Positions 1 to 10,961 of a DNA stretch of 64,000 nucleotides are shown one piece after another (position 1 is the first letter of the stretch; each line of letters begins with the position of its first letter). Both the position numbers and the translations under genes were made by a program. Source of the DNA: Nymphaea colorata (taxonomy: Eukaryota; Streptophyta; Magnoliopsida; Nymphaeales; Nymphaeaceae); NCBI RefSeq assembly GCF_008831285.2, contig NC_045146.1, forward strand, positions 17,871,289-17,935,288, written 5' to 3'. Below the pieces are notes generated by a model. That model saw nothing but the letters and a program-made list of their open reading frames with translations. It ran no database searches and was not told the DNA's origin.

Positions 1-1339
1 ATCTATCTTATAACCTTTTCGTGAATTTGCATTATGTGGTTCCATGACAGGGTGCCTCAATAGACAACCCAACACTGGATGCTCCAATAACCTCAACAGG
101 GCTCCAATAACCAACGGGGCTTCACCAAACTTATAGTAAGACTCTTTCATTCTTATCTCTTCACGCCTGTGTGTGTCTATATATATATGTGTATAAGTTT
201 CTAGTGGCATGTATTTCAAAACATTCATGGGTGACACGGCCTCTGCAAGGGGCCCCACCAGAACTAATTGAAAAAAAAAAAAGTTACACTAAGAAAATTG
301 AAAATTTTTAGTTACTTAGTGTATTTTTTGGATTCGGTTTTACTTCGGCCCTACCCGGATAAGTTCATTGGACCATTTGGCCGGCTCCTAAAAAAAAATC
401 CTCGCTCTGCCCTTGGACCTCTGGTTTTTATGTGCTTGAGACAAATGTTGCATCATTTGCCCAGCACATAACAGAACCATTTGGCACGTGAGAAAGCCTT
501 CCAACAACAAATCGAGTCCCAATGCTCAAGCCAAATTTTTTTTTTGGTTGAGAGGTTCTAGAAACTTAAATTTCAAAGTGAAGGAGCACTCTTTTATGTG
601 AAAAACTAAAAAATGATGATGTTTTCATATGTAAATAAGGTAAAATTTGAAGGCCGGTGTGGGCAATTGCTCACACCAGCTATAACGTAAGACCGCCACC
701 ATCCAGTTCCATCATGCCAAATCTAATGCTGCACTTAGGTCTATGCACCAGCCCAGTAGAACCCAAGTTTTGGCTTGAGTTGAAATGACCAAGTTTAAAT
801 TCACCTTACCCTTGTTATCAAGGAGGAAAACCATTGGAGCTCTTTATTCCTTTTGACAATAGTGGAGAATTTCTTCCACATATTCTCTTCACAAGCTTAA
901 TTGAGTTTACACATAGGTTTCTCCAGTTTTTGGCAGTTCTAGAAAATGAAGAGAGAGAGAGAGAGAACAAAACTTTATTATCAGTAACACGTCGCTGCCA
1001 TTTTGAAATTGCTAGCTAAAACATAGTGTGGTTGACGCTCTGAAACCTCACCTCAAAGCTTGAGTTTTATGGAGATATACAGAGGGACAAGGATCTCTTA
1101 GAAGGTCATCCATATACTTGGTTGAATAGTCGAACAGCAAGTTATTGGAGGCAATCACTGGCATATTTGAAAGCACTTAAGAACACCATGTTCTTGTTTA
1201 AAAAACATTACATGATCATTGATGTAGTTATATTCAATAACCGAATATTAGACATAATAACACGATATTGCTTGAAACACGAACACTGTATTTTTGGCAC
1301 ATACTCTATTATTATTCTCCTTGTCAAATATCTTCTCAG
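1..1339. other. intergenic, no supported gene
   Basis: Short open frames occur here, but none has a recognisable domain, coding-like composition or convincing splice context. There is a small TA/GT-rich stretch near 170-195 and an A-rich run near 270-285. Exons upstream of the possible terminal exon at 1340 may lie here, but none could be identified. Confidence 0.5.
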
Positions 1340-1627
1340 GGAAATGCCGTTCTGGGAACCCTGGTGAGCGTTGCGGTCCAAGCAGTATTTGGCAGCATTT
1401 TCGATGGTAAAGGTATAGGTGAGTGGCTTGGCGATGGGGCCGGAGAAGATAACGACGTTCAAGATGGCGACGACGTCGGCGACGGCGTCGACCACGACGA
1501 CTTCGGCGATGACATGAGCACCTTCGGCCAGCCGCCTGGCTTCGGCGGTTACGTTGATAGTGCCTTACATGCGGAGGCTAGATCTTTGGCTTTCGAGCAT
1601 ATGGCAAGAATGGGCGACGGTGCCTGA
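1340..1627 (+). CDS. possible terminal exon, acidic Gly/Asp-rich protein of unknown function
   Basis: A GC-rich island starts right after a good acceptor (tcttctcag). It stays open for 95 codons to a TGA at 1625-1627, and an AATAAA polyadenylation-like signal follows at 1658-1663. The codons favour G or C in the third position, unlike the AT-rich surroundings. The peptide has a hydrophobic start (LGTLVSVAVQAVFGSIF), then a low-complexity Asp/Gly stretch, then FGQPPGFGGY and a short charged tail. I do not recognise the family, and no upstream exon was found, so this may be the 3' remnant of a gene. The opposite strand is also open across part of it. That makes the strand call tentative, although the downstream poly(A) signal favours plus. 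Confidence 0.35.
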   Translation, partial: GNAVLGTLVSVAVQAVFGSIFDGKGIGEWLGDGAGEDNDVQDGDDVGDGVDHDDFGDDMSTFGQPPGFGGYVDSALHAEARSLAFEHMARMGDGA

Positions 1628-1663
1628 CCGACCTTTTTCCCTCAACTGTGTCGCTGTAATAAA

Positions 1664-3138
1664 GGAACCTATAGTGCGCCGTGTCGTTTTAATTTGAATA
1701 ACTTGCCATGACGACTGCTGATGTCTACTTGTTCGTGTGTAGTTTTTCTTCCATTCCGCGAGGTGTTGTCACGTATCTGGATTTGATGTAATTTGCTTTT
1801 CATTCTTATACATGCTCAATCCGAGTGATTAAGTGCTGGACATATCTTTGATAAATTTTCTTGAATTATATTCAGAAGACGGATTTTTTTTATGCATGCA
1901 AAGCCAACAATAACTAAGCCACATTGTTGGACGAGTCCCAAGGACTCTTCACTCAATTTTTTTTGGTTTTGAAATTAAGAACTTTACGTTGAAATTTTCT
2001 GCATTGACAAAAAAAGAATATGCGCCTTTTGTATACACAACCAACATATATAAAGTCGTGTATCAGCAACAATAAACTATAAGGCCAGCAGCATATACAT
2101 TAGCCAATACTTAATAAGCAACATTATAGATATAGCACGGTGCATGGCGAACCGGATAAACCGTCCGCGGATCAAGTCCCTACCTCAAATCAAGAAGGGA
2201 AAAATCATTAACACAAAAGGCAATTTTTATTAACTTAGGTTCTGTTTGATAGCCCTGGGTCTAAGATCGGGGGCTTATTTAAGTTGCTCATATTATAGAT
2301 CCGTGAATCTTGAGAACTGAGGGCTTTAAAAAACATTGTTGACTCCCATAGATCATGCCTCTACGAAAGGACAATTCCAAGCCGACTCGAAAGTATCCCA
2401 GTAGACTCGCTGAATTGGCCACCAATGTTTTTTTTTTTTTTTTTGGATGCTACAAAGTTTCATGCTTGTACGGGTCTAGGGGTGGGCATCGGGCTAGACC
2501 GGCCCGATGTCCTACCCATTGGGCTCGGGCCCAACCTGGCTTGGCCCAATGTCCAACCCAGCAGGCTCGGGCCCAATGGAGTTATAATGAAAAACTATTT
2601 TTAAAATATAAAATAAAATTTTTTTATATAAAATATAATTTTCATAATAAATATATATTATTTTTATTAATAAATAATTTTAAAAATTAATCGAGCCTGC
2701 CGTGATCGTTTGTTTGTGTCGTTTTCTATCTTGGGCCTGTCCTGGAATTACAAATTTGAAAGACAGAACTTGACATTGCGTTGGTTGACATTTCGTGCCT
2801 TTGACATTGTCATACTGGTTTTATGCTTTGGTATTAGCTTTTATTCTTAAATACATGTTATTTTTATATTGCATATATGGTTTGAATGTCGACAACGAAA
2901 CCCCAATTTCTTATGTCTGTGTGATGTTATGCTTATGTGTTTGGCTATATCTTATGCTTATATGATGTTATGCATATATGCTTAGCTATATCTTATATGT
3001 TATGCTTATGTGGCTGATTTATGTGATGTTTGTTCCTATAGCCGTATTAACCACAGGTCCTCAGATGTTTGTTAAAAATTCAGCTATTCTTCATATAATA
3101 GCTATTAAGCATAAGCAGATAAACTATGTCTGACTGAA
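1664..3138. other. intergenic, AT-rich, one dispersed GC-headed repeat
   Basis: No gene is supported. Around 2478-2580 lies a GGGC/CCCG-rich segment followed by an AT-rich tail (2580-2690). The same head-plus-tail arrangement recurs at 63838-64000. TATG/CTTATG-rich sequence fills 2880-3030. Confidence 0.5.
2478..2690. repeat. dispersed repeat with GGGC-rich head and AT-rich tail
   Basis: It begins GGGTGGGCATCGGGCTAGAC, continues with repeated CCCGAT, GGGCTCGGGCCCAA and GGCTTGGCCCAA words, then switches abruptly to A/T-only sequence. A related copy starts at 63841 (GGGCATCGGGCCAGCCC) and has the same AT tail. A GC head without that tail occurs at 15305-15450. Probably a transposable-element terminus; the class is not determined. 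Confidence 0.5.
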
Positions 3139-4850
3139 TTGTAAGAATTGGACTCGTTTATACTCAACTCAGCATGACTACATGATGAATGTTGAATTAT
3201 AATAAGAAAATAGTTAAACAAATAGCAATTAAATGAGTCAAGCAAGTTAAACAAGGTTAAAAAAAGAGGGGGGGGGGCATGCTTAACATAAATGAGTTGA
3301 GTTCAAGGTCGAGTTGAGCTTGAGCTGGCCCAACTCGAGCTCGATTGGGGGTAACAAAGGGCTGAAATTGGAAAATACTTGAATTGGTCTTTATTTTGTT
3401 CTTTACTCTCTTTCGTATAGGCAGAAAAGGAAGAAAAACTTCACCCTATTCAGGAGAGAGAAAGTTGTCGTGCACGGTGCACAATACAGGAGGAAAGGAC
3501 ATTTTGGTAATTTGTTTTAAAAAAATTTTCTATACTCTTGTTTTCCTTTTTAAAAATTTTCGTTTTTTTTCTAAGCATGAACTAAGGGGTATTTTAGTCA
3601 TTAACCATACTAGCGCACGAGAATACAAGTGTACTAATAAGTTCATGAACTTCAATTTCTTATGGGATGTTTATGTTTTTCATGAACCAAGTTGGATTAC
3701 TTATTTAAAGATAAGAAAGAACTTGCCATAGAAATTGATGTTTTGGCTGGCAGTAATGTGTCCATGTAACAACGGAGATGCTCTGGAACATTAAACATTC
3801 ATCAGCACAGAAAAACATTAGTCTCTATGAAAAAGCCGGTAAGCTATTTTCAGGCGTGCGACTAACTACTCCAGCAGCTAGCCGGTGCCTGTTTTGAAGT
3901 AAAGAAATCGAGGTGTACTAATTGCTTCAGCCTTTTGGTAACCAATTTAGATCAGCAACCACATTACTAGATTTCTCCTGTGTGCCTGGTTAGCATCATA
4001 ATATCAGAATAAAGAGATTTTTGGACAGTAACAGCAGGAGGATGCAAAGCAAACCACCAAGCTGTTTGAAGCTTGTATAGGCTGAGCATGTCACCAGCAT
4101 AGGTGCTGCGGCTGGTGGACTAGACAAACGCAATCCAGTACAGCGCAAATCAAAACTCCGCCAGTTTGCTATCCTCAATCTATTTCATGAGAACTGAAAA
4201 ATATGATGACTAGAGACAAACTATAACTGAATTGGATTACCTCATACCTTGCAACATCTTGTGAAAATGGTGCTTGTATTACTTCACCCACCACATCAGG
4301 AGCCTGCATCTTATCAGAAATAATGGTGCCCGAGTCCATTACTAAGATCTACGACCTGCAAACGCTAGACCTTACCAACAGTGATGTACAGAGAGTTCCT
4401 GATAGAATTTCTTCTTTGGGTGCTTTGAGACATCTTGACATAAGAGGAACATTTCTACTAAAATACCTGCCAAAAGGTATCGGGAAGCTAACTTGTCTGA
4501 GGACACTGAATAAGTTTGTTGTTGGTAGCAACTTAGGTGATGGGAGGGGAAGCAAATTATGGGAGTTGCACGACTTGAACAGTTTAAGAGGACACTTGAC
4601 CATCGAGCACTTGGAAAGGGTTGATAACATAGAAGAGGCTAAACAAACTCAATTAAGTAGAAAAGAAAACCTGCGAAGTTTGATGCTATTTTCAGAAAAT
4701 ACATCTTCTCGGGAGAAAGTGGAGCCTCTTTACGAAGAGCTCCAGCCTCCAGAAGGCCTCATTGAATTAAGTATAATATGCTATGCAGGCGTTAACTTTC
4801 CCACTTGGATGAGCTCCAAAATATACTATTGTCTGGAGGAAATCACTTTC
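3139..4850 (+). repeat. segmental duplication, copy 1 (partners at 32427-34138 and 45868-47816)
   Basis: This block is almost identical to 32427-34138, differing only by scattered substitutions and small indels. It contains GAGCTCGA-rich sequence (3290-3350), a CGTGCACGGTGCAC palindromic stretch near 3471, about 600 bp of non-coding sequence (3760-4322), and the start of an LRR ORF. The partner diverges abruptly after the codons for SSKIYY. A third, more diverged copy covers 45868-45997 and 46250-47816. The ORF at 3384-3731 lies inside this block and is repeated with frame changes in copy 2, so I do not treat it as a gene. Confidence 0.9.
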
Positions 4851-6458
4851 TGTGATTGCAAATTCCTGGAGTCATTGCCCAGCTTAGGCCATTTGCCCAA
4901 TCTCTTGAGACTAGAAATAAGTGGTGCTGAAAGGGTTAAGGATTTTGACGTTACTTCAAACCACGTTGGTGGAACAGCTGTATTTCCAAAACTAGAAAAA
5001 TTGAAGTTGATAGACATGTTGAACCTGGAGGAGTTTTTGTTTGATGCAGGTATAGAAACCATGCCATGCCTTCGATGGTTAAAGGTCTCTTTCTGCCCAA
5101 AATTAAGGGTGCTGCCATTCTTTCCGGCTCTTGAAGAACTAAGTATAAGAGGTGTGGAGGAATGGAAAGGATGGGCCATCAAAAAGGATGTAGAGATGCC
5201 TTGTTTGAAAAGAATGGATATTGATGGCAGGCCTCGTTCAAATTTGAAGTGCTTACCCAATTGTCCAAGTTTAGAGGACATGACAATCAGTCATTGCCAT
5301 CAGCTGGCTGAATTGCCACATTCTCGTTTCGTAGAAAGATTGTCAATACAGAACTGCTACAGAGCTTGCTCAATGTTGGATTCAACATTTAAAATGGAGA
5401 AACTAAAGCACCTAGAGATCATCAATTCACCTAATCTAGCCCCATTGCTTGGAGGGATTCAAGATATGAAAGAACTGAAGTCTTTGGTTGTATGTGGTAT
5501 GTCGAAATTGCAACAATTATTGAATAAAAGCCCCCTTGATTTGCACAAACTTGAGTCTGTGAGAATCGAGGACTGCCGCCAATTGGTTTCACTTCCACAT
5601 GGATTGCGCCTCAACAGATTGAAGAAATTGACCTTAAAGGATTTGCCTCAACTTACTTCCTTGCCTTCTATGCTTTTGGATAACATGAAAGCGCTAGAAG
5701 TGCTGGAACTTGGTCCGAACATCCATTTCACAGAAGGGCATGGGCTACTGCAGAACCTGAATTTCTCAACGGTCAGGTGTCTCAAAATATTTGGCTTCCA
5801 TGAACTTGGAACAGAGTGGCTCAGGTGCAAAATGAAGAACATGGACCAACTGGATGAGCTAGTTATAGAGGATTGTCCTAAGCTGGTGTCGATTTCAGAT
5901 GTGTTGAAACATCATTCATTTCCCAAACTTCGAATTATGCACATTGCTTGCTTATCCACTTACAGAGTTCATACTAGCCAATGGAGAAGGTCGCTCACAT
6001 GCTCATTGGTCATGAACTCCTTCAGGATGGGCAACCAACTCAGTGGGTTGGTAAACTTGAGTGGCAGGTTGGATGCCTTAATCATCAATTTGTTGCCTGG
6101 TCTTGACTCACTGCCAGATTGGATACAACAACTTCATCAACTGGAGTACTTGGTAATCGAGGATTCTGAAGATCTTACTCATTTACCAAACTGGTTGAGC
6201 AAATTATCCAAACTCAAACGCTTTCGGCTGACTCGTCTGCCAGAGCTAAGCAGTCTACCCGATGCAGTGGGAAGCCTCTGCCAACTTGAAGGGCTTTACA
6301 TCCATTCATGTCCGAAACTGAATTTCCTGCCAAATGGGGTTCAGCATCTCTCAAGGCTTCATTATCTGTATATCTCTGAGTGCGATGCTCTAGTTGAGTG
6401 CTGCCAAAAGGAAGATAGGCACAAAATCTCCCATATTCCTGATTTATTTCTTGTGTAA
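4323..6458 (+). CDS. LRR-only NLR fragment, 711 aa (CNL-type LRR domain)
   Basis: A single open frame encodes a long leucine-rich repeat region of the kind found in CC-NB-ARC-LRR immune receptors. It aligns by eye with the LRR of the intact CNL at 19456-23358; for example LGALRHLDIRGTFLLKYLP matches LGSLRHLDIDETELLEYLP there. The C-terminus looks complete, ending in the common NLR tail pattern (CCQKEDRHKISHIP). The N-terminus is not complete: the ORF begins inside a repeat (VPESITKIYDLQTLDL), and there is no coiled coil, P-loop or NB-ARC upstream. Upstream the frame stays open only to a TAA at 4224-4226. It may be a truncated gene, a pseudogene, or an LRR-only protein if transcribed. No internal stop breaks the 711 codons, which suggests recent truncation or retained function. 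Confidence 0.75.
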   Translation: MVPESITKIYDLQTLDLTNSDVQRVPDRISSLGALRHLDIRGTFLLKYLPKGIGKLTCLRTLNKFVVGSNLGDGRGSKLWELHDLNSLRGHLTIEHLERVDNIEEAKQTQLSRKENLRSLMLFSENTSSREKVEPLYEELQPPEGLIELSIICYAGVNFPTWMSSKIYYCLEEITFCDCKFLESLPSLGHLPNLLRLEISGAERVKDFDVTSNHVGGTAVFPKLEKLKLIDMLNLEEFLFDAGIETMPCLRWLKVSFCPKLRVLPFFPALEELSIRGVEEWKGWAIKKDVEMPCLKRMDIDGRPRSNLKCLPNCPSLEDMTISHCHQLAELPHSRFVERLSIQNCYRACSMLDSTFKMEKLKHLEIINSPNLAPLLGGIQDMKELKSLVVCGMSKLQQLLNKSPLDLHKLESVRIEDCRQLVSLPHGLRLNRLKKLTLKDLPQLTSLPSMLLDNMKALEVLELGPNIHFTEGHGLLQNLNFSTVRCLKIFGFHELGTEWLRCKMKNMDQLDELVIEDCPKLVSISDVLKHHSFPKLRIMHIACLSTYRVHTSQWRRSLTCSLVMNSFRMGNQLSGLVNLSGRLDALIINLLPGLDSLPDWIQQLHQLEYLVIEDSEDLTHLPNWLSKLSKLKRFRLTRLPELSSLPDAVGSLCQLEGLYIHSCPKLNFLPNGVQHLSRLHYLYISECDALVECCQKEDRHKISHIPDLFLV

Positions 6459-6515
6459 ACAGGTAACAAATGTCTGATCTCATCATAGATCGCCAAGCAA
6501 CTGAAGAGATTGCTT

Positions 6516-7450
6516 TGCCGCAAATACAATCTGTGTTTCCCAGTGTTCTATTTTATCTTTGTTTTTTGGTCACGTTGAAATTTTTGGACAAATTTTTGCA
6601 AATTCTTCTATGTTACTATGTTCCTTGTCACTGTCGGCCATGTGGCTGCAAAAGTACAGATCGTTTCATATCTGATTTAATATACTACCTGTAATTTCGT
6701 ACTCACATGTTCACCAAACTGGCTTTGTTAAGTGTTGCTCATCTAAATTGATCAGACGATAAGACCAAGTTATGAACTTGCTTGAATTCGGACGAAAACA
6801 GATAGAAGTCTTGTTAGCCATCTGGATAGCTTTCTGTCACTGCTTTGGCTCATGCCCGACCAATATGGCACAACAGATTCAAATTGGATCTGGATTTATA
6901 TTCCAGTCTGCAGTTTAGGTTGTAGGCCTTCAAATTTTGGTCTAACTAGATGATCACGAATCCGGCCAACTCATAAAGGCCACCTATTTGATCGGACATA
7001 CTCGGACACGAACTACCCCTTTTACCTTGGTAAGTGGTTGAAAATTACAAGCTCTCCATCTTGGTCTCAATATATTATAGTTACTGCGTCGATAAATTTC
7101 ACAAGATTAAACATATGGGTGATGACGTGATTGAATTTGAGAAATCCATCTTTGCGGGTGCCCTGATAACTTATGCTTGCAGGTTTAAGCCGTGTTTGAT
7201 TGCTAGATAAAGCTTTTATCATAAATTGTAGATTTCACAGACTTTTTTTTTTTTAATTTATGTCAGACAAAACAATTTTTTTTCTAAATATGCCAGAGGG
7301 GACCGTGCCCAACCAAATCCAGTTGAAGATCTTCTTTATGCTGATTAGCAGACCTAGCAAGCTGGTAGGTCATGAATACGAGCCGAAAATCCCCAGAAAA
7401 CGGGTTGTCATATAATAATGCAAATACTTTGTTTTAAAAAAGGTTGGAGA
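6516..7450 (+). repeat. NLR-flank repeat, copy 1
   Basis: Starting at CAAATACAATCTGTGTTTCC, about 900 bp recurs at 8400-9260. Shorter versions occur at 24420-24700, 35215-35780 and 63500-63835. Shared words include TTCACCAAACTGG, GATCAGAC, TGAACTTGCTTGAATTC, TTCCAGTCTGC and TATGCCAGAGGGGAC. It contains no coding capacity. Copies lie beside NLR genes or remnants, so it was probably carried along in segmental duplications. Confidence 0.7.
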
Positions 7451-8030
7451 TCAAGAAATAATAATGGATAGCGTTTGTATTTAAATAATAATATCTGAAA
7501 AGAGAACTGATAAATTGGTGACATTCCGAACAAAATAACATGAAAATAGTTTCTGTACTGCCTGTATTACTGATGAGCAAGCTGCATTTTATTTATATTG
7601 CAAGCCAAACAACTCTGCGAGTTCTCAAGATTAGGTGAGGTCTACAAATTGATGAAATATATAGTAATACATGTTACAGTAGACTCGCCCTTGCCTCCGT
7701 TTACTTTATTAGTTATACCCAATGCTATTTATGCGTAGACGATCTGCTGTTGTATTATTATTGAGCGTCGGTGGATTGATATTAATATCATACTTGGTAA
7801 TTACCTTCGAGAGATTAAGTGAACTTTGCCCTTGATGTCGCTTAAGCAATGGCTTGATTGGTTATATGTGCCAAAGTTCATATTACTCAACTCTATTAGT
7901 TAGTGAATAGTGTGCAAGCAGGAATCAACACAGGCATGCATTAGCAAACATGTATGACTGTTATAATATCATGGTTTTTCACCGCACTAATGACCTAAAA
8001 TTGCTTTTCCTTTTCCATAGCGATATTTTA
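7451..8030. other. intergenic, nothing recognised
   Basis: AT-rich sequence without a convincing open frame or repeat boundary. It separates the two flank-repeat copies. Confidence 0.45.
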
Positions 8031-9260
8031 GATATTATCTTTTATTTTATGCATATATAATAGATTAGCTATATAAAATAAAAAGTAGTATCTAAAATCT
8101 CTCAATGAAAAAGAACTACTTTATTTTAAAAGAAAGTCAGTCAAGGAGTGTGACCAAACATTGAACATGACAGATGCGATGAATGGCACAATAAGAATCA
8201 ACTTGTGGTTCTTAATAAAAGTGACATTGGTTGCCTCTTCCAATTCAAACCACTTGTCAATAATGAATCGCCATTGCCTGTTCCAAAACTAGTTCACATG
8301 TAAAGCTACGTAAGAACATATAATCGCTGCAGAAAACAAATGCTTATAATCATATTATATATGGCCGAACCAATCTCTGAGGAACAAAAGCATGAAAGTT
8401 TGCGGCAAATTCAGTCTGTCTTTTCCAGTGTTTTGTTTCATCTTTTCTTTTTTTCTATCATGCTCAAATTTTTGGACATACTATGTTCCTTTTTCATTGT
8501 ATACCATGTGGTTGCAAAAGTATCGACCGTTTCATATGTGATTTCAAATAATACCTGTAATTTTGCACTCGCATGTTCACCAAACTGGGTTTGTTAAGAG
8601 TTTGTTCATCTAAATCGATCAGACCAGTAAGACAAGTTATCAACTTGCATGAATTCAGATGTAAACAGAGAAGTCTGGTTACTTTGGCATCTGGGTGGCT
8701 TTCTTTTACTGCTCTGGTTCAGTGCTACCAATATTGGATCTGGATTTAGATTTCAGCCTGCTGATTAGGTTGTAGGCCTTCAATTTTGGATCTAACTAGA
8801 TGATCGCGAATCAGGCCGACTCATGAAGGCCACCTGATACGGACATACTCGGACATAAACCACCCCTTTTACCTTAGTAAAGTGGTGCAAAATTGAAGGC
8901 TCTCCATCTTGATGTCAATATATTATAATCACCGTATTGATAATTTTCACAAGTTTAGATGTATGGCCATGTTGTTAGGCAACACATAAGGGTCATGACG
9001 TGATTGAATTTGAGACACAAATCCAGCTTCGCTGGTGCCCTGAGTACATATGCTTGCAAGTTAAGTTGTGTTTGATTGCTAGATAAAACTTCTACCACAT
9101 ATTGTAGGCCTCATGAGTTATTTTTCCTATTTTTATCAAATAAAGCAAAATTTTTTCTAAATATGCCAGAGGGGACTGTGCCCAACCAAGTCCAGTTGAA
9201 GATCTTATCTACGCTGGCCAGCAGGTAGGTCATATAATAATGCAAATACTTTATTTTAAA
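8031..9260 (+). repeat. NLR-flank repeat, copy 2 (partner 34866-35780)
   Basis: The segment starts with a TATTTTATGCATATATAAT-type stretch and runs through GAATGGCACAATAAG, GAATCGCCATTGC and the CAAATTCAGTCTGTC region. It is matched along its length by 34866-35780. Its right half also repeats 6516-7450. No gene is present; the 85-codon frame at 8340-8597 is chance. Confidence 0.7.
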
Positions 9261-9344
9261 AAGGTTGGTGATAAGGAAGCATGTATTACCTGTGCGGCTG
9301 CACCTCAGGTAGATGTACAAGGACATTGGCTCACAAAGACTAGT

Positions 9345-9514
9345 TGAAATTAAAGAAAGTAGAGAGCAAGAGAGAAAAGAAGAGCTGAAAGGAGAAAACA
9401 CGAAATTAACGTGGTTCGGTTCTTGAGAACCTACGTCCACGATCAGAGAATCAAAAGCCTTCCTTCCTTGTTTCTTTTGTTTCTTACACAATACAATTTC
9501 TATGTACAACGACA
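9345..9514 (-). repeat. copia LTR, tandem copy 1 (170 bp)
   Basis: Plus-strand ends are TGAAATTAAAG...ACAACGACA, with the conserved plant copia LTR words ACGTGGTTCGG and CCTACGTCCACG. It is preceded by a 31-bp host-derived spacer (9314-9344) that is also seen once in the uninterrupted paralogous block near 35775. Confidence 0.85.
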
Positions 9515-9545
9515 TGTACAAGGACATTGGCTCACAAAGACTAGT

Positions 9546-9715
9546 TGAAATTAAAGAAAGTAGAGAGCAAGAGAGAAAAGAAGAGCTGAAAGGAGAAAAC
9601 ACGAAATTAACGTGGTTCGGTTCTTGAGAACCTACGTCCATGATCAGAGAATCAAAAGCCTTCCTTCCTTGTTTCTTTTGTTTCTTACACAATACAATTT
9701 CTATGTACAACGACA
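9546..9715 (-). repeat. copia LTR, tandem copy 2 (170 bp)
   Basis: Nearly identical to the copy at 9345, differing by a single base or so (CCATGATC for CCACGATC). It is separated from it by the same 31-bp spacer (9515-9545). Total period is 201 bp. Confidence 0.85.
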
Positions 9716-9746
9716 TGTACAAGGACATTGGCTCACAAAGTCTAGT

Positions 9747-9916
9747 TGAAATTAAAGAAAGTAGAGGGCAAGAGAGAAAAGAAGAGCTGAAAGGAGAAAA
9801 CACGAAATTAACGTGGTTCGGTTTTTGAGAACCTACGTCCACGATCAGAGAATCAAAAGCCTTCATTCCTTGTTTCTTTTGTTTCTTACACAATACAATT
9901 TCTATGTACAACGACA
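9747..9916 (-). repeat. copia 3' LTR, tandem copy 3 (170 bp)
   Basis: Third copy of the LTR, directly abutting the internal region. It carries a few private substitutions (GAGGGC, GTTTTTGAG, CCTTCATTCC). Spacer 9716-9746 precedes it. Confidence 0.85.
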
Positions 9917-10175
9917 CTTTATGTACAGCAGCAAGAAGCTACTGAAATCTCCCTGTAACCGGCGAGAGATTTTTGGGCATAATCGTTTCAGCTTGAGAAT
10001 CGTGAGCCAAATCACCATCTTTATGATATTTCTTTTTCTCTTTTCTTCTTATCTCCTCATCAATATTACTTTCCTTTTCTCCTTGCATTTCATTGTGAGA
10101 AGCGTGGATCAGATTGGGAACATTCTGGCTGGCGCAGGATAACTGACGCTTTTCATTAAAGGCCATTACTAAATG

Positions 10176-10904
10176 TCATTGCATAGAAGATTTTCTGCTT
10201 TCGTTTTGTTCCTTGTAGCTGTCGATACCAAGGCTGGACGTTGCATTAGAGTTGGGCGTTACATTACTCGATTGACGATTTCCTTGCTGGCTTGATTGCT
10301 CAGGATTTGCATGAATGAGATTTGAATGTTCGTCTTTAATACGCCCCCTCAAACGAAAATGGCTGGTGACATTGAGTTTGGCTCGTAAATTTAAAAACCG
10401 ATATTTCCCCAAGGCTTTGGTAAATATGTCTGCAATTTGATCAGAAGAAGTCACGTATCTAGTGATGAGATGCCCTGAAGTCGCCATTTCACGCACATAA
10501 TGATAATCAATCTGAATATGTTTTGACCGATTGTGGAAAACTGGATTTTTGGCTAAATAGAGAACACTGATATTGTCACAAAGAAGAACAAGTGCTTTCA
10601 TAATAGGAATGCCAATATCTCTAAGGATCTGAAGGAGCCAGGTTAATTCTGCAGTTGTTGATGCCATGGAACGATATTCAGTCTCGGTGCTAGATCGAGC
10701 GACAGTAGTTTTTGCTCCTAGAAAAGTACAGTACCCTGTTGTGGATCTTCTGGTAAGATGACATCCAGCCCAATCTGCATCAGAAAAAGCATATACATCA
10801 ACCGTGCTTTGAGAGAGAAGATGAATTCCATAATCGGTGGTCCCTTTGATGTAACGGAGAATATGCTTGGCAATGTTGAAGTGAGCTCGGGTAGAATTCT
10901 GCAT
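10176..10904 (-). pseudogene. copia RNase H and C-terminal pol fragment
   Basis: Typical copia RNase H features can be read: SDADWAGCHLTRRSTTGYC, SSTETEYRSMA, a conserved Asp in LLCDN, and the HIQIDYHYVRE and DIFTKAL segments. It belongs to the same reading frame as the reverse transcriptase fragment at 10962-11732. A single stop (TAG at a position that is normally Gln) between GSL and YLT separates them. C-terminal to RNase H the frame runs on through low-complexity sequence with no recognised domain. Confidence 0.85.
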
Positions 10905-10961
10905 AAATTGACTGATGAAATTTACTGAAAAAGATATCTCTGGCCGAGTGATTGTTAGGTA

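Noticed and set aside
1208..1495. Minus-strand 95-codon ORF opposite the possible terminal exon
   Set aside because: The GC3 pattern, acceptor, stop and AATAAA all favour the plus strand; the reverse frame is probably a mirror of the GC-rich codons.
3384..3731. 115-codon ORF upstream of the LRR gene, repeated at 32669
   Set aside because: The two copies differ by indels that break the frame, and no domain is seen; it is non-coding duplicated DNA.
9111..9917. 268-codon minus-strand ORF with an internal threefold repeat
   Set aside because: The repeats are the tandem copia LTRs and the frame is a by-product of the 201-bp period, a multiple of 3.
9300..9920. CRISPR-like array of direct repeats with short spacers
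   Set aside because: The repeats are 170-bp retrotransposon LTRs and the spacers are identical to each other; the genome is eukaryotic.
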